The notes: generated from the letters alone by a model not told the origin. A stretch of 64,000 bases of DNA from Nocardioides iriomotensis (GCF_004168035.1 NZ_SDPU01000020.1:124001-188000); one strand, 5' to 3'; positions 51,728-60,566 are shown, counted from the stretch's first letter. Numbers and translations are program-made.

Positions 51728-52555
51728 GTGACGACCGACGAGATGTGGCGCCTGCCACTCCGGACCGACGCCGTCGCCACCGCGCTGGCCGGGTCGCGGT
51801 GGCGGCCCGAGGTGCTGGCCTCCTCGCCGTCGACCAACGCCGTGGTCGCCGACCGCGCCCGGGCGGGCGAGTCGCCCGGCCTGCTGGTGGTCACCGACCA
51901 CCAGACCGCCGGCCGCGGCCGGCTCGACCGGACCTGGGTCACGCCCGCCGGGGTGGCGCTGACGTTCTCGATGCTCGTCGCGCCCGGCGACGTGCCGGTC
52001 GCGCGCTGGCCGTGGCTGCCGCTGCTGGCCGGGGTCGCCGTCGCCCACGCGGTACGGCGGGCCGCCGGGGTCGACGCGCGGCTCAAGTGGCCCAACGACG
52101 TGCTCGTCGACGACGCGAAGACCACCGGCATCCTCGTCGAGCGGGTCGAGGGCCCCCGTCACGCGTCGGCCGTGATCGGCATCGGCGTGAACGTGCTGCA
52201 GACCCGCGACGAGCTGCCGGTCGACACCGCCACCTCGCTCGCCGTCGCCGCGGGACGCCCCGTCGACCGGGTGGCGCTGCTGGCGGCGATCGCCGACGAG
52301 CTCGGCCGCGGCTACGACGACTGGTGCGCGGCGGCCGGCGACGCGGGGGCCTCGGGCCTGCTGGCGACGTACACCGGGCTGTGCGCCACGGTCGGGTTGC
52401 AGGTGCGGGTCGAGCTGCCCCGCGACGAGGTGCTGATCGGCGAGGCGACCGGCATCGACGAGGACGGCCGGCTGCTCGTCGCCGGGCCGTCCGGAGCGGT
52501 CGCGCTGGGTGCGGGCGACGTCGTCCACGTCCGGCGATCGCTTCCACCTGCGTGA
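51728..52555 (+). CDS. birA: Biotin-[acetyl-CoA carboxylase] ligase
   Basis: 275 aa from GTG 51728. SSPSTNAVVADRA, DHQTAGRGRLDRTWVTPAGVALTFSML (adenylate loop GRGRxxRxW), LKWPNDVLVDDAKTTGILVE and GIGVNVLQ, then an SH3-like C-terminal domain. There is no N-terminal DNA-binding domain, so it is a ligase only. It would biotinylate the AccA carrier domain and pyruvate carboxylase. Confidence 0.94.
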   Translation: MTTDEMWRLPLRTDAVATALAGSRWRPEVLASSPSTNAVVADRARAGESPGLLVVTDHQTAGRGRLDRTWVTPAGVALTFSMLVAPGDVPVARWPWLPLLAGVAVAHAVRRAAGVDARLKWPNDVLVDDAKTTGILVERVEGPRHASAVIGIGVNVLQTRDELPVDTATSLAVAAGRPVDRVALLAAIADELGRGYDDWCAAAGDAGASGLLATYTGLCATVGLQVRVELPRDEVLIGEATGIDEDGRLLVAGPSGAVALGAGDVVHVRRSLPPA

Positions 52556-52567
52556 CATGATCGCCCC

Positions 52568-53092
52568 GTGGCGTTCCCCAGCAGGCTCCTCAACGACGGC
52601 GAGCACGTCGTCGTCAGCACGCGCACGCACGTCAAGGCACTGCTGGTCCCCGCCCTGCTGCTGATCGTGCTGGCCGCCGTCGGCGGCTTCCTGGTGTCGA
52701 TCGTGCCCGCGTCGAGCGCCCAGCCGCTGGTGCAGCTCGTGGTGTGGCTGCTCGCCGGGCTGGTCGCGATCTGGTGGGTGGTCAAGCCGTTCGTCGCCTG
52801 GCTGACCACGACGTACACGTTCACCAACCGTCGTTTCATCAAGCGCAGCGGCTTCGTCGCCAAGCAGGGCCGGACGATCCCGCTCAACCGGATCAGCGGC
52901 GTCGACTTCGACATCGGCATCGTCGACCGGCTGTTCGGCTGCGGCACGCTCGTCGTGTCGGACGCCAGCGAGAACGGAACGGTGCTGCTGCACGACATCC
53001 CGAACGTCGAGCGGGTGCAGATGCAGGTGTCGGAGGAGCTGCACCGGATCGCCAGCCCGGGGTACCACGAACGGGCCGATGACGGCGCCTGA
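52568..53092 (+). CDS. PH-domain membrane protein
   Basis: 174 aa from GTG 52568. Two membrane helices (VKALLVPALLLIVLAAVGGFLVSI, LVQLVVWLLAGLVAIWWVV) are followed by a bPH_2-type domain (YTFTNRRFIKRSGFVAKQGRTIPLNRISGVDFDIGIVDRLFGCGTLVVSD). Similar genes lie next to birA and accD in mycobacteria. It overlaps the cyclase gene by 14 nt. Confidence 0.85.
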   Translation: MAFPSRLLNDGEHVVVSTRTHVKALLVPALLLIVLAAVGGFLVSIVPASSAQPLVQLVVWLLAGLVAIWWVVKPFVAWLTTTYTFTNRRFIKRSGFVAKQGRTIPLNRISGVDFDIGIVDRLFGCGTLVVSDASENGTVLLHDIPNVERVQMQVSEELHRIASPGYHERADDGA

Positions 53093-54068
53093 CCCGGGGG
53101 CCTTCACCAGCGAGCAGCTCGAGCAGGCGCTGCTCGGTGACCTGCCGCAGCTCACCAGCGAGGAGATCGCCACGGCTGCCGGGGTGTCCGTCGACGACGC
53201 CCGCCGGCTGTGGCGCGCGCTGGGGTTCCCCGACCTCGGCGACGGCGCCGCCTTCACCGACACCGACCAGGCCGCGCTGAGCGCGGTCACCGGCTCGGTC
53301 ACCTCCGGGGCGATCGACTTCGACACCGCGGTCCGGCTCACCCGCGCGGTCGGACAGACCATGGCCCGGCTCGCCGACTGGCAGGTCGCCACGCTGGCCA
53401 GCCGCGTCGAGGACCTCGAGCGGTCCGACGAGGCCACCGGCAGCCGGATCGGCAGCGCGCTCCGGCTCACCGAGCAGGTCGGAATCCCGTTCGAGAACCT
53501 GCTGATCTACGCCTGGCGCCGGCACCTCGCCGCCGCCGTCGCCCGGGTCGAGGCGCTCGGCGCCAACGACGAGGACCTGCACACTGTCGAGGTCACCGTC
53601 GGCTTCGCCGACCTGGTCCAGTTCACGGCGCTCTCCAACGAGATGGACGAGGACCGGATCGGCGACATGGTCGAGATCTTCGAGTCCCGCTGCGCCGACG
53701 TGGTCGCCGCGAAGAAGGGCCGGGTGATCAAGACCCTCGGCGACTCGGTGCTGTTCGTCTCCGAGCACCCGGTCGACGGCATGGACATCGCGCTGTCGAT
53801 CATCGACGTCATCGGCAACGACAAGCGGCTGCCGGACGTGAAGCTCGGCATCGCCACCGGCGCGGTCGTGATGCGGCTCGGCGACGTGTTCGGGCCGCCG
53901 GTCAACATGGCCGCGCGGCTCACCGGGGTCGCCCGCCGCAACCGGGTGATCACCGACCGGGACACCGCCTCGCTGCTGCCGCCCGACCGGTTCGAGTGGC
54001 GGCCGCTGCCGCCCCGGCCGCTGCGCGGCTTCGGCGTGGTCGAGCCGGTAGCCGTTCGACGTACCTGA
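53079..54068 (+). CDS. Class III adenylate/guanylate cyclase with N-terminal regulatory domain
   Basis: 329 aa. An alpha-helical N-terminal 165 residues (LTSEEIATAAGVSVDDARRLWRALGFPD ... FENLLIYAWRRHLAAAV) look like the autoinhibitory domain of Rv1264-type mycobacterial cyclases. The catalytic domain has metal Asp178 in FADLVQFT and Asp222 in KTLGDSVLF, then GPPVNMAARLTGVARRN with the transition-state Asn and Arg. It probably makes cAMP from ATP; soluble. It overlaps the PH-domain gene. Confidence 0.9.
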   Translation: MTAPDPGAFTSEQLEQALLGDLPQLTSEEIATAAGVSVDDARRLWRALGFPDLGDGAAFTDTDQAALSAVTGSVTSGAIDFDTAVRLTRAVGQTMARLADWQVATLASRVEDLERSDEATGSRIGSALRLTEQVGIPFENLLIYAWRRHLAAAVARVEALGANDEDLHTVEVTVGFADLVQFTALSNEMDEDRIGDMVEIFESRCADVVAAKKGRVIKTLGDSVLFVSEHPVDGMDIALSIIDVIGNDKRLPDVKLGIATGAVVMRLGDVFGPPVNMAARLTGVARRNRVITDRDTASLLPPDRFEWRPLPPRPLRGFGVVEPVAVRRT

Positions 54069-54098
54069 ACGAGCCGGGTGGAGCGGGTGACCAGGCGG

Positions 54099-54120
54099 TG
54101 ACTAGACCGCGGACTAGTCA
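54099..54120. other. TGACTAG/CTAGTCA inverted repeat upstream of the winged-helix gene
   Basis: TGACTAG and CTAGTCA flank an 8-nt loop with CCGCGG. It is 31 nt after the cyclase stop and 63 nt before the winged-helix start, so it could be a weak terminator or an operator. Confidence 0.4.
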
Positions 54121-54169
54121 TTTCGGACCAACCCGTCACGAAGCGTGCGCCGTGTCCGATTTGTCCATT

Positions 54170-54175
54170 TACCGT
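54170..54175 (+). promoter_or_regulatory. -10 hexamer 7 nt before the winged-helix gene
   Basis: TACCGT, 7 nt, ATG 54183; leaderless spacing, which supports ATG 54183 over GTG 54174. Confidence 0.45.
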
Positions 54176-54182
54176 GGTCCAC

Positions 54183-54521
54183 ATGATGAGTGTGCAGGGG
54201 GTTGACGTGGACCTCGCCGCCCGCCGCGTGTGGCGCGACGGGCAGGAGATCCGCATGTCGAACAAGGAGTTCGACCTGGTCAGCTACCTGATCGCCCGCG
54301 CCGGCACCGTGGTGTCGCGCGAGGAGCTCATGCGCGAGGTGTGGCAGACGACGTTCTGGACGTCCGCGAAGACCATCGACGTGCACCTCGGCTGGGTCCG
54401 CCGCAAGCTCGGCGACGACACCCGTCGCCCGACGCTGATCACCACGATCCGCGGCCGGGGTCTCCGGTTCGAGGTGATCCCGCCGGTTCACGCCGTCGAC
54501 CAGGCCAAGTCCGCCTCCTGA
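54183..54521 (+). CDS. Stand-alone OmpR/PhoB-type winged-helix DNA-binding protein
   Basis: 112 aa from ATG 54183. DLAARRVWRDGQEIRMSNKEFDLVSYLIARAGTVVSREELMREVW ... SAKTIDVHLGWVRRKLGDD ... LITTIRGRGLRFEV is a complete response-regulator output domain. There is no receiver domain and no histidine kinase nearby, so control must come another way. It may regulate the adjacent purK-purE operon or the cyclase gene; neither is shown. Confidence 0.88.
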   Translation: MMSVQGVDVDLAARRVWRDGQEIRMSNKEFDLVSYLIARAGTVVSREELMREVWQTTFWTSAKTIDVHLGWVRRKLGDDTRRPTLITTIRGRGLRFEVIPPVHAVDQAKSAS

Positions 54522-54551
54522 CGCCCTGCTCGTGACCGCGGCGGCCCTCGG

Positions 54552-54557
54552 TAGGGT
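54552..54557 (+). promoter_or_regulatory. -10 hexamer 6 nt before purK start
   Basis: TAGGGT, 6 nt, GTG 54564; leaderless spacing. Confidence 0.5.
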
Positions 54558-54563
54558 CACCGT

Positions 54564-55751
54564 GTGTCCAGCCACGGGTCCAGCACGCCCACCGTCGCGA
54601 TCATCGGGGGCGGCCAGCTCGCCCGCATGATGGCTCAGTCCGCCGTCGCGCTCGGCGTACCGCTGCGCCTGCTCGCCGAGGCCGACGGCGTCTCCGCGGC
54701 CCAGGTCGTGCCCGACACGCTCGTCGGCGACTACCGGGACCTCGACACGCTGCGGAAGGTCACCGACGGCTGCGCGGTCGTCACCTTCGACCACGAGCAC
54801 GTCCCGACCGAGCACCTGCACGCCCTCGCCGACGACGGCCACGCCTGCCGGCCCGGGCCCGAGGCGCTGGTGCACGCCCAGGACAAGGCGGTGATGCGCG
54901 AGCGGCTGACCGCGCTCGACGTGCCCTGCCCGCGGCACGCGGTGGTCGAGGACGCCGAGGCGGTCGAGCGGTTCGCCGCCTCCGTCGGCGGCTTCCCGGT
55001 CGTGCTCAAGACCACCCGCGGCGGCTACGACGGCAAGGGCGTGTGGGTCGTCGGCTCCGCGGAGGAGTCCGCCGACGCGTTCGCGACCGCCGAGGCCACG
55101 GGCGTCCGCATCCTCGCCGAGGAGAAGGTCGACTTCCGCCGCGAGCTGTCCGCGCTGGTCGCCCGCAGCCCGTCGGGCCAGGTGGCGGCCTACCCCGTCG
55201 TCGAGTCCGTCCAGCGCGACGGCATCTGCTGGGAGGTCGTCGCCCCGGCGCCCGACCTCGCCGCCGGCCTCGCCGTCGAGGCGCAGCAGATCGCGATGAA
55301 GGTCGCCGGCGAGCTCGGAGTCACCGGCATCCTCGCCGTCGAGCTGTTCGAGACCCAGGACGGTCGCGTGCTGGTCAACGAGCTCGCGATGCGCCCGCAC
55401 AACACCGGGCACTGGAGCATGGACGGCGCCGTCACCGGCCAGTTCGAGAACCACCTCCGCGCGGTCCTCGACCTGCCCCTCGGCTCGCCCGACGCCCGCG
55501 CCCCGTGGACCGTGATGGTCAACATCCTGGGTGGCGACGACGCGCGGCTGGCCGGTGACCTCTACGCCGGCTACCCGCACGCGCTGGCCCGCGACCCGCG
55601 GCTGAAGGTGCACCTCTACGGCAAGTCCGTGAAGCCCGGCCGCAAGGTCGGCCACGTCACGGCGTACGGCGACGACCTGGAGGAGGTCCGCGAGCGGGCC
55701 CTCCACGCGGCCGCGTGGTTCCGCGGCGACCTGGGTGAGGAGAGCGAGTGA
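54564..55751 (+). CDS. purK: N5-carboxyaminoimidazole ribonucleotide synthase
   Basis: 395 aa from GTG 54564. ATP-grasp enzyme: [63 protein letters not shown] and [29 protein letters not shown]. It converts AIR, ATP and bicarbonate to N5-CAIR. It overlaps purE by four bases (GTGA). Confidence 0.95.
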   Translation: MSSHGSSTPTVAIIGGGQLARMMAQSAVALGVPLRLLAEADGVSAAQVVPDTLVGDYRDLDTLRKVTDGCAVVTFDHEHVPTEHLHALADDGHACRPGPEALVHAQDKAVMRERLTALDVPCPRHAVVEDAEAVERFAASVGGFPVVLKTTRGGYDGKGVWVVGSAEESADAFATAEATGVRILAEEKVDFRRELSALVARSPSGQVAAYPVVESVQRDGICWEVVAPAPDLAAGLAVEAQQIAMKVAGELGVTGILAVELFETQDGRVLVNELAMRPHNTGHWSMDGAVTGQFENHLRAVLDLPLGSPDARAPWTVMVNILGGDDARLAGDLYAGYPHALARDPRLKVHLYGKSVKPGRKVGHVTAYGDDLEEVRERALHAAAWFRGDLGEESE

Positions 55752-56275
55752 CCAGCAACGTCGAGACGACCCCGCGCGTCGGCATCGTGATGGGGTCCGA
55801 CTCCGACTGGCCGGTGATGAAGGACGCCGCGGAGGCGCTCGAGGAGTTCGGTGTCGCCTACGAGGCCGACGTCGTGTCCGCGCACCGGATGGCCGCGGAG
55901 ATGATCGCGTACGGCGAGGGCGCCGCGGACCGCGGTCTGTCGGTGATCATCGCCGGCGCCGGGGGAGCGGCCCACCTGCCCGGCATGCTCGCGTCCGTCA
56001 CGCCGCTGCCGGTGGTCGGCGTGCCGGTGCCGCTGAAGTACCTCGACGGCATGGACTCGCTGCTCTCGATCGTGCAGATGCCCGCCGGTGTCCCGGTCGC
56101 GACCGTCGCGATCGGCAACGCCCGCAACGCCGGGCTTCTCGCCGTCCGCATCCTTGCTGCCTCGGACGCCGGGCTCCGGCAGAAGATGGTCGAGTTCCAG
56201 GAGTCGCTCGCCGCCTCCGCGCGCGAGAAGGGCAAGACCGTCCGGGGCGAGTCCGGCCACCGCCTCGGCTTCTAG
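55748..56275 (+). CDS. purE: N5-carboxyaminoimidazole ribonucleotide mutase
   Basis: 175 aa from GTG 55748. [33 protein letters not shown] (active-site His), [17 protein letters not shown] and [47 protein letters not shown] are class I PurE signatures. It acts directly after PurK. It ends 16 nt before the palindromic repeat. Confidence 0.96.
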   Translation: MTSNVETTPRVGIVMGSDSDWPVMKDAAEALEEFGVAYEADVVSAHRMAAEMIAYGEGAADRGLSVIIAGAGGAAHLPGMLASVTPLPVVGVPVPLKYLDGMDSLLSIVQMPAGVPVATVAIGNARNAGLLAVRILAASDAGLRQKMVEFQESLAASAREKGKTVRGESGHRLGF

Positions 56276-56290
56276 CTCCCGTCCGTCGCC

Positions 56291-56357
56291 GCACTACCGA
56301 TATCGGTAGCCCGAGCGTGACCCAGGGGTCACTCCCGGACTACCGATATCGGTGTCA
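56291..56357. repeat. Composite palindromic intergenic repeat, copy 2
   Basis: CTACCGATATCGGTAG, then CCCGAGC, then GTGACCC-AG-GGGTCAC, then a second ACCGATATCGGT palindrome running into the TGA of the minus-strand peptidase gene. Layout and most bases match 21403-21467, including the position of the stop codon. It again lies between convergent genes. Confidence 0.85.
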
Positions 56358-58459
56358 GGCCGGGGTCAGCCCGGTGTGCTCGGCCGCGAAGGCCAGCAGG
56401 TCGGCGACCTCGTCGGCGATGACCGAGGCGGGCTTGCCCAGGCCGTGGCCCGTCGAGGTCTCGATCCGCGCGACGACCGGCGCGTCGCCCACCTGCGCGC
56501 GCTGCATCGCGGCCGTGAACTTGAAGCTGTGCGCCGGCACCACCCGGTCGTCGTGGTCCCCGGTCAGGACCAGGGTCGCGGGGTACGCCGTGCCGTCCTC
56601 GACGTTGTGCAGCGGGGAGTACGCCCGTAGCACGGCGAACTCCTCCGGGTTCTCCGGCGAGCCGTAGTCCGCGATCCAGGCCGCGCCGATCGTGAACAGG
56701 TGGAAGCGCAGCATGTCCATCACGCCGACCGCCGGGAGTGCGGCGCCGCAGATGTCCGGACGCTGGGTGATCGTGGCGCCGACCAGCAGGCCGCCGTTGC
56801 TGCCGCCGTGCAGCGCGATCTGCGGGTGCGTGGTGACGCCCTCGGCGACGAGTGGTCGGCGACCGCGGCGAAGTCGTCGAAGACGTTCTGCTTCACCGCG
56901 AGCCGGCCGCCGTCGTGCCACTCCTGGCCGTACTCGCTGCCGCCGCGCAGGTTCGCGATCGCCAGCACGCCTCCCGCCGCCAGCCAGCCGGCGAACGAGC
57001 CTCGGAACTCCGCGAGGATCGGGATGTGGAAGCCGCCGTACCCGTAGACGAGTGTCGGGCGCGGATCATCGAGGGTGACGTCGGCGCGGCGCACGAGGAA
57101 GTACGGCACCTCGGTGCCGTCGAGGCTGGTCGCGCGGCGCCGCTCGGTGACGACGCTCGGCGGCGCCCAGGTGCTCTCGCCCGGCGCCAGGCCGGTGACC
57201 TCGGTGACCGAGCCGTCGGTGAGGTCGGCACGGTACGCCGTGAGCGGTGAGGTCACCGACGACATCCCGACGAACACCTCGGGGTCGCCGGCCTCGGCGT
57301 TGAGCTCGACCACCTTGCCGCCGTCGATGGCGAGCGCGCCGCGCTCGGCGCCGTCGAGGCCGTGGCGGGTGATCCGCGGCTGCGCGTCGACGAGGTGGAT
57401 GGTCAGGATCTCGTCGCCGGCGCCCTGGGCGTGCCACAGCGCCGACTCCGACTCCGGCACGACGTCCTCGGTCGTGAGGCCGTCCTCGGGGAACGCCGCG
57501 AGGTCGATCCGCACGACCTTGCCCAGCGGCGCCTCGTGGTCGGTGCGGACGTACAGGTGGTCGCCGTCGGTGCGCACGAAGTCGAACGTCGCGTAGACCT
57601 CGTCGACGACTTTGAGCGGCTCGCCCAGGGTCACGTCGTCGCCGGCGCGCTCGACGGGGTAGACCCAGAGCCGGTTCTTCTCCGACGTGCCCTCGTGGAT
57701 GTTGCAGACCACCCAGCGGCCGTCGTGGGAGAGCTCAGGGGTGACGCCGATCCGGTCGTTGTCGGGGAACTCGAGCACCAGCTCGTCGTCGGCCTGCGGG
57801 GTGCCCACCCGGTGCCGCTTGAGCTTGCCGCCCGGCAGCGCCTCGGCGTCGGTGCCGGTGCCCGTGCCGTCGACGTCGTAGTGGAGGTAGAGGAACGACC
57901 GGTCCGGCAGCCACGTGGCGTAGCTGAACTTCACGTTGGTCAGCGTCTCGCCGGTCGGCTCGCCCGTGGTGAGGTCCAGCAGGCGCACGGACGTCCAGTC
58001 GCTGCCGCCGTCGCTGACCAGGTAGGCCAGCAGGGCGTCGTCCTTGCTCGCGCTGCGGGCGAACAGCGACGACGTGCCGTCCTCGGAGAACGTGTTGGGG
58101 TCGAGCAGCACCCGCGGCGCGTCGCGCAGCTCCTCGAGGGTGTCCCCGACGTACAGCACGTCCTGCTCGGCCGTGCCGTCGTTGCGGAGGGCGACGTACC
58201 GGCCGCCGAGCTTGTCCGGGGTGCCGGCGCGCGGGCGCGTCACGATCGCGGTGACCTGCTCGTGGAACCACGGGCGCGACGCGAGCGTGTCGAGGTGGGC
58301 GCGGGAGACCTCGTTCTGCGCCTTCACCCAGGCGGCGGTCTCGGCGGAGTCGGGGTCCTCGAGCCAGCGGTACGGGTCCTCGACGCGTTGGCCGTGCAGG
58401 GTGTCGACGGTGTCGTCGCGGCGCGTCTCGGGGTAGACCCCGTCGAAAGGTGTGCTCAT
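56355..58459 (-). pseudogene. Prolyl oligopeptidase family serine peptidase, frameshifted
   Basis: The two reading frames join into a normal-length (about 701 aa) S9A enzyme. The first runs from ATG 58459 (STPFDGVYPETRRDD) through the beta-propeller and into the hydrolase domain (GGSEYGQEWHDGGRL, VFDDFAAVAD). The frame is lost at 56850-56855, where one base is missing after GCCGAC. The rest, in the other frame, holds the catalytic triad: Ser in LHGGSNGGLLVG, Asp in TGDHDDRVVP, His in STGHGLGK. Both parts are otherwise intact, so this is a very recent mutation or a sequencing error. Without correction the protein lacks its active site. Coupled to the upstream CoA-binding gene (TGATG). Confidence 0.88.
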
Positions 58460-58896
58460 CAGGCGACCGAGCCTGCCAGGTGCGGCCACTCGATCGCGGG
58501 GCAGGTGTCCATGACCATCGGGACGCCGGCCGCGGCGGTGCGCTCGTAGGCGTCGGGGTCGAGGACGCCGAGCTGGAACCAGACGCCCTTGGCGCCGATC
58601 GCGACGGCCTGGTCGGCGAACTCGCCGGCGGCCTCGGAGCGGCGGAACACGTCGACCACGTCGACCGGGAATGGAACGTCGGCGAGGCTGGCGTAACCCT
58701 GCTCGCCGAGCACGGTCGGCGCGTCCGGGTGGACCGGCACGACCCGCTTGCCACGCGCCTGCAGGAAGCGGGCGATGCGGTACGCCGTACGGTCCGGGTT
58801 GCCGCTGAGGCCGACGACGGCCCAGGTCTCGCAGTCCTCCAGCATGAAGCGGATCTGCTCGCGGTCGAGCCAGGGGCGAGGGGTGCGCTCGGTCAT
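58459..58896 (-). CDS. CoA-binding domain protein
   Basis: 145 aa from ATG 58896, with TAGGTT 6 nt upstream. Single Rossmann-type CoA_binding domain: WAVVGLSGNPDRTAYRIARFLQARGKRVVPVHP, YASLADVPFPVDVVDVFR, GAKGVWFQLGVLD and VMDTCPAIEW. The family (YccU-like) binds CoA and may act in metabolite sensing; its exact role is unknown. Confidence 0.9.
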   Translation of the reverse strand: MTERTPRPWLDREQIRFMLEDCETWAVVGLSGNPDRTAYRIARFLQARGKRVVPVHPDAPTVLGEQGYASLADVPFPVDVVDVFRRSEAAGEFADQAVAIGAKGVWFQLGVLDPDAYERTAAAGVPMVMDTCPAIEWPHLAGSVA

Positions 58897-58902
58897 GTCG
58901 CG

Positions 58903-58908
58903 AACCTA
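58903..58908 (-). promoter_or_regulatory. -10 hexamer 6 nt before the CoA-binding gene
   Basis: TAGGTT on the minus strand, 6 nt before ATG 58896; leaderless spacing. Confidence 0.5.
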
Positions 58909-58964
58909 TCTCGCGACCTCCCCCACGTGACCCACTCCACGGCCGAGCGCGGGCTACCCGCGAG

Positions 58965-58970
58965 TAGCAT
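58965..58970 (+). promoter_or_regulatory. -10 hexamer 7 nt before the acyl-CoA dehydrogenase gene
   Basis: TAGCAT, 7 nt, ATG 58978. It overlaps the alternative ATG 58969 and so supports 58978 as the start. Confidence 0.45.
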
Positions 58971-58977
58971 GAGCGGC

Positions 58978-60159
58978 ATGAACGAGTACCCCCTGTTCGC
59001 CCTGTCCGAGGAGCACCAGGCGATCCGTGAGGCCGTCCGGGCCGTGTGCGACGCCAAGGTCGCGCCGGGCGCGGCCGACGTGGACGAGGCGGGGGCGTTC
59101 CCGCAGGCGTCGTACGACGCGCTGGCGGCGAGCGACTTCGCGGCGCCGCACGTGGCGGAGGAGTTCGGCGGGGCGGGCGCGGACGCGCTGGCGACGTGCA
59201 TCGTGATCGAGGAGGTCGCCCGGGCGTGCGCCTCGTCGTCGCTGATCCCGGCGGTAAACAAGCTGGGCTCGATGCCGGTGGTGCTGGCCGGCTCGGAGGA
59301 GCTGAAGAAGAAGTACCTGACCCGGCTGGCGGCCAACGACGGGATGTTCTCCTACTGCCTGTCCGAGCCGGAGGCCGGTTCGGACGCGGCGGCGATGAAG
59401 ACCCGCGCGGTCCGCGACGGCGAGGACTGGGTGATCTCCGGGACGAAGCGGTGGATCACCAACGCGGGTGTCTCGGAGTTCTACACGGTGTTCGCGGTGA
59501 CCGACCCGGCCGCCGCGGCGGCCCGCAAGGGCACCGGCATCTCGGCGTTCGTGGTGGAGAAGTCCGACGAGGGTGTCTCGTTCGGTGCGCCGGAGAAGAA
59601 GCTGGGCATCAAGGGCTCCCCGACCCGCGAGGTGTACCTGGACAAGGTGCGGGTCCCGGCCGACCGGATGATCGGCGCGGAGGGCACCGGGTTCGCGACC
59701 GCGATGCGGGTGCTGGACCACACCCGGGTCACGATCGCCGCCCAGGCGGTCGGGATCGCGCAGGGGGCGCTGGACTACGCGCTGGCCTACGCCAAGGAGC
59801 GGCAGCAGTTCGGCAAGCCGATCGCCGACTTCCAGGGCCTGCAGTTCCTGCTGGCCGACATGGGGATGAAGGTCGAGGCCGCCCGTCAGCTCACCTATGC
59901 CGCGGCCGGCCGGTCCGAGCGTGGCGACAAGGACCTGACGTTCTTCGGCGCGGCCGCGAAGTGCTTCGCCTCCGACACCGCCATGCAGGTCACCACCGAC
60001 GCGGTGCAGGTGCTCGGCGGCTACGGGTTCACCCGCGACTACCCGGTCGAGCGGATGATGCGCGACGCGAAGATCACCCAGATCTACGAGGGCACCAACC
60101 AGGTCCAGCGCATCGTAATGGCCCGCCAGCTCCTCGCCGGCATCCAGTCCGACCTGTAG
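58978..60159 (+). CDS. Acyl-CoA dehydrogenase
   Basis: 393 aa from ATG 58978; ATG 58969 would add three residues. YCLSEPEAGSDAAAMKT, WVISGTKRWITNAG, YAKERQQFGKPIADFQGLQFLLADM and QVLGGYGFTRDYPVERMMRDAKITQIYEGTNQVQRIVMAR are all family signatures. The Glu in IYEGTNQ is the usual catalytic base of short-chain/butyryl-type enzymes. It is a second, different acyl-CoA dehydrogenase from that at 41-42 kb. It is not linked to a visible regulator. Confidence 0.94.
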   Translation: MNEYPLFALSEEHQAIREAVRAVCDAKVAPGAADVDEAGAFPQASYDALAASDFAAPHVAEEFGGAGADALATCIVIEEVARACASSSLIPAVNKLGSMPVVLAGSEELKKKYLTRLAANDGMFSYCLSEPEAGSDAAAMKTRAVRDGEDWVISGTKRWITNAGVSEFYTVFAVTDPAAAAARKGTGISAFVVEKSDEGVSFGAPEKKLGIKGSPTREVYLDKVRVPADRMIGAEGTGFATAMRVLDHTRVTIAAQAVGIAQGALDYALAYAKERQQFGKPIADFQGLQFLLADMGMKVEAARQLTYAAAGRSERGDKDLTFFGAAAKCFASDTAMQVTTDAVQVLGGYGFTRDYPVERMMRDAKITQIYEGTNQVQRIVMARQLLAGIQSDL

Positions 60160-60174
60160 AGCGCGAGCGGAAGG

Positions 60175-60498
60175 TCAGTCCTTCGCCGTGCTCAGCGGCG
60201 CGCCGTACACCAGGTCGCGGTAGTCCGGGTGGTGCCCGATCCAGCCCTTGATGAACGGGCACAGCGGCAGCACGCGGCGTGAGCCGTCGGCGCGCACGTC
60301 GTCGAGGGCGAACCGCGCGAGAGCCGAGCCGATGCCCAGGCCCTCGCAGCGGTCCTCGACCTCGGTGTGGGTGAACACCACGAGCTCGTCGGTCAGCTGG
60401 TACTGCGCGAAGCCCACCCGCTCCCCGTCCAGCGTCGCGACGTACCGGTGCGCGTCGGCGTCCTTCACGATCTCGATGTCGGCCACGCCCCCCAGCAT
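60175..60498 (-). CDS. Small GNAT-like acetyltransferase (YjdJ type)
   Basis: 107 aa from ATG 60498; GTG 60486 is an alternative. DAHRYVATLDGERVGFAQYQLTDELVVFTHTEVEDRCEGLGIGSALARFALDDVRADG is the compact COG2388-type GNAT fold with a short motif A. CPFIKGWIGHHPDYRDLVY is the family's C-terminal signature. Substrate unknown. Confidence 0.88.
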   Translation of the reverse strand: MLGGVADIEIVKDADAHRYVATLDGERVGFAQYQLTDELVVFTHTEVEDRCEGLGIGSALARFALDDVRADGSRRVLPLCPFIKGWIGHHPDYRDLVYGAPLSTAKD

Positions 60499-60504
60499 GC
60501 CCGA

Positions 60505-60562
60505 CCCGATTCGTCCGCGATCACTCCGCCTGGGACGGACGCAGGATCGCGGACGAATCGGG
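60505..60562. repeat. 18-bp perfect inverted repeat with 22-nt loop
   Basis: CCCGATTCGTCCGCGATC (60505-60522) pairs perfectly with 60545-60562, and the loop has an inner TCCG/CGGA pair. It lies between the MFS gene stop and the acetyltransferase start on the minus strand. It is long for a terminator and could be a MITE-like repeat, terminator or regulatory structure. Confidence 0.8.
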
Positions 60563-60566
60563 GTTG

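Noticed and set aside
56355-58459. Programmed ribosomal frameshift in the prolyl oligopeptidase
   Set aside because: There is no slippery heptamer or downstream structure that stands out at the junction; loss of one C explains the shift more simply.
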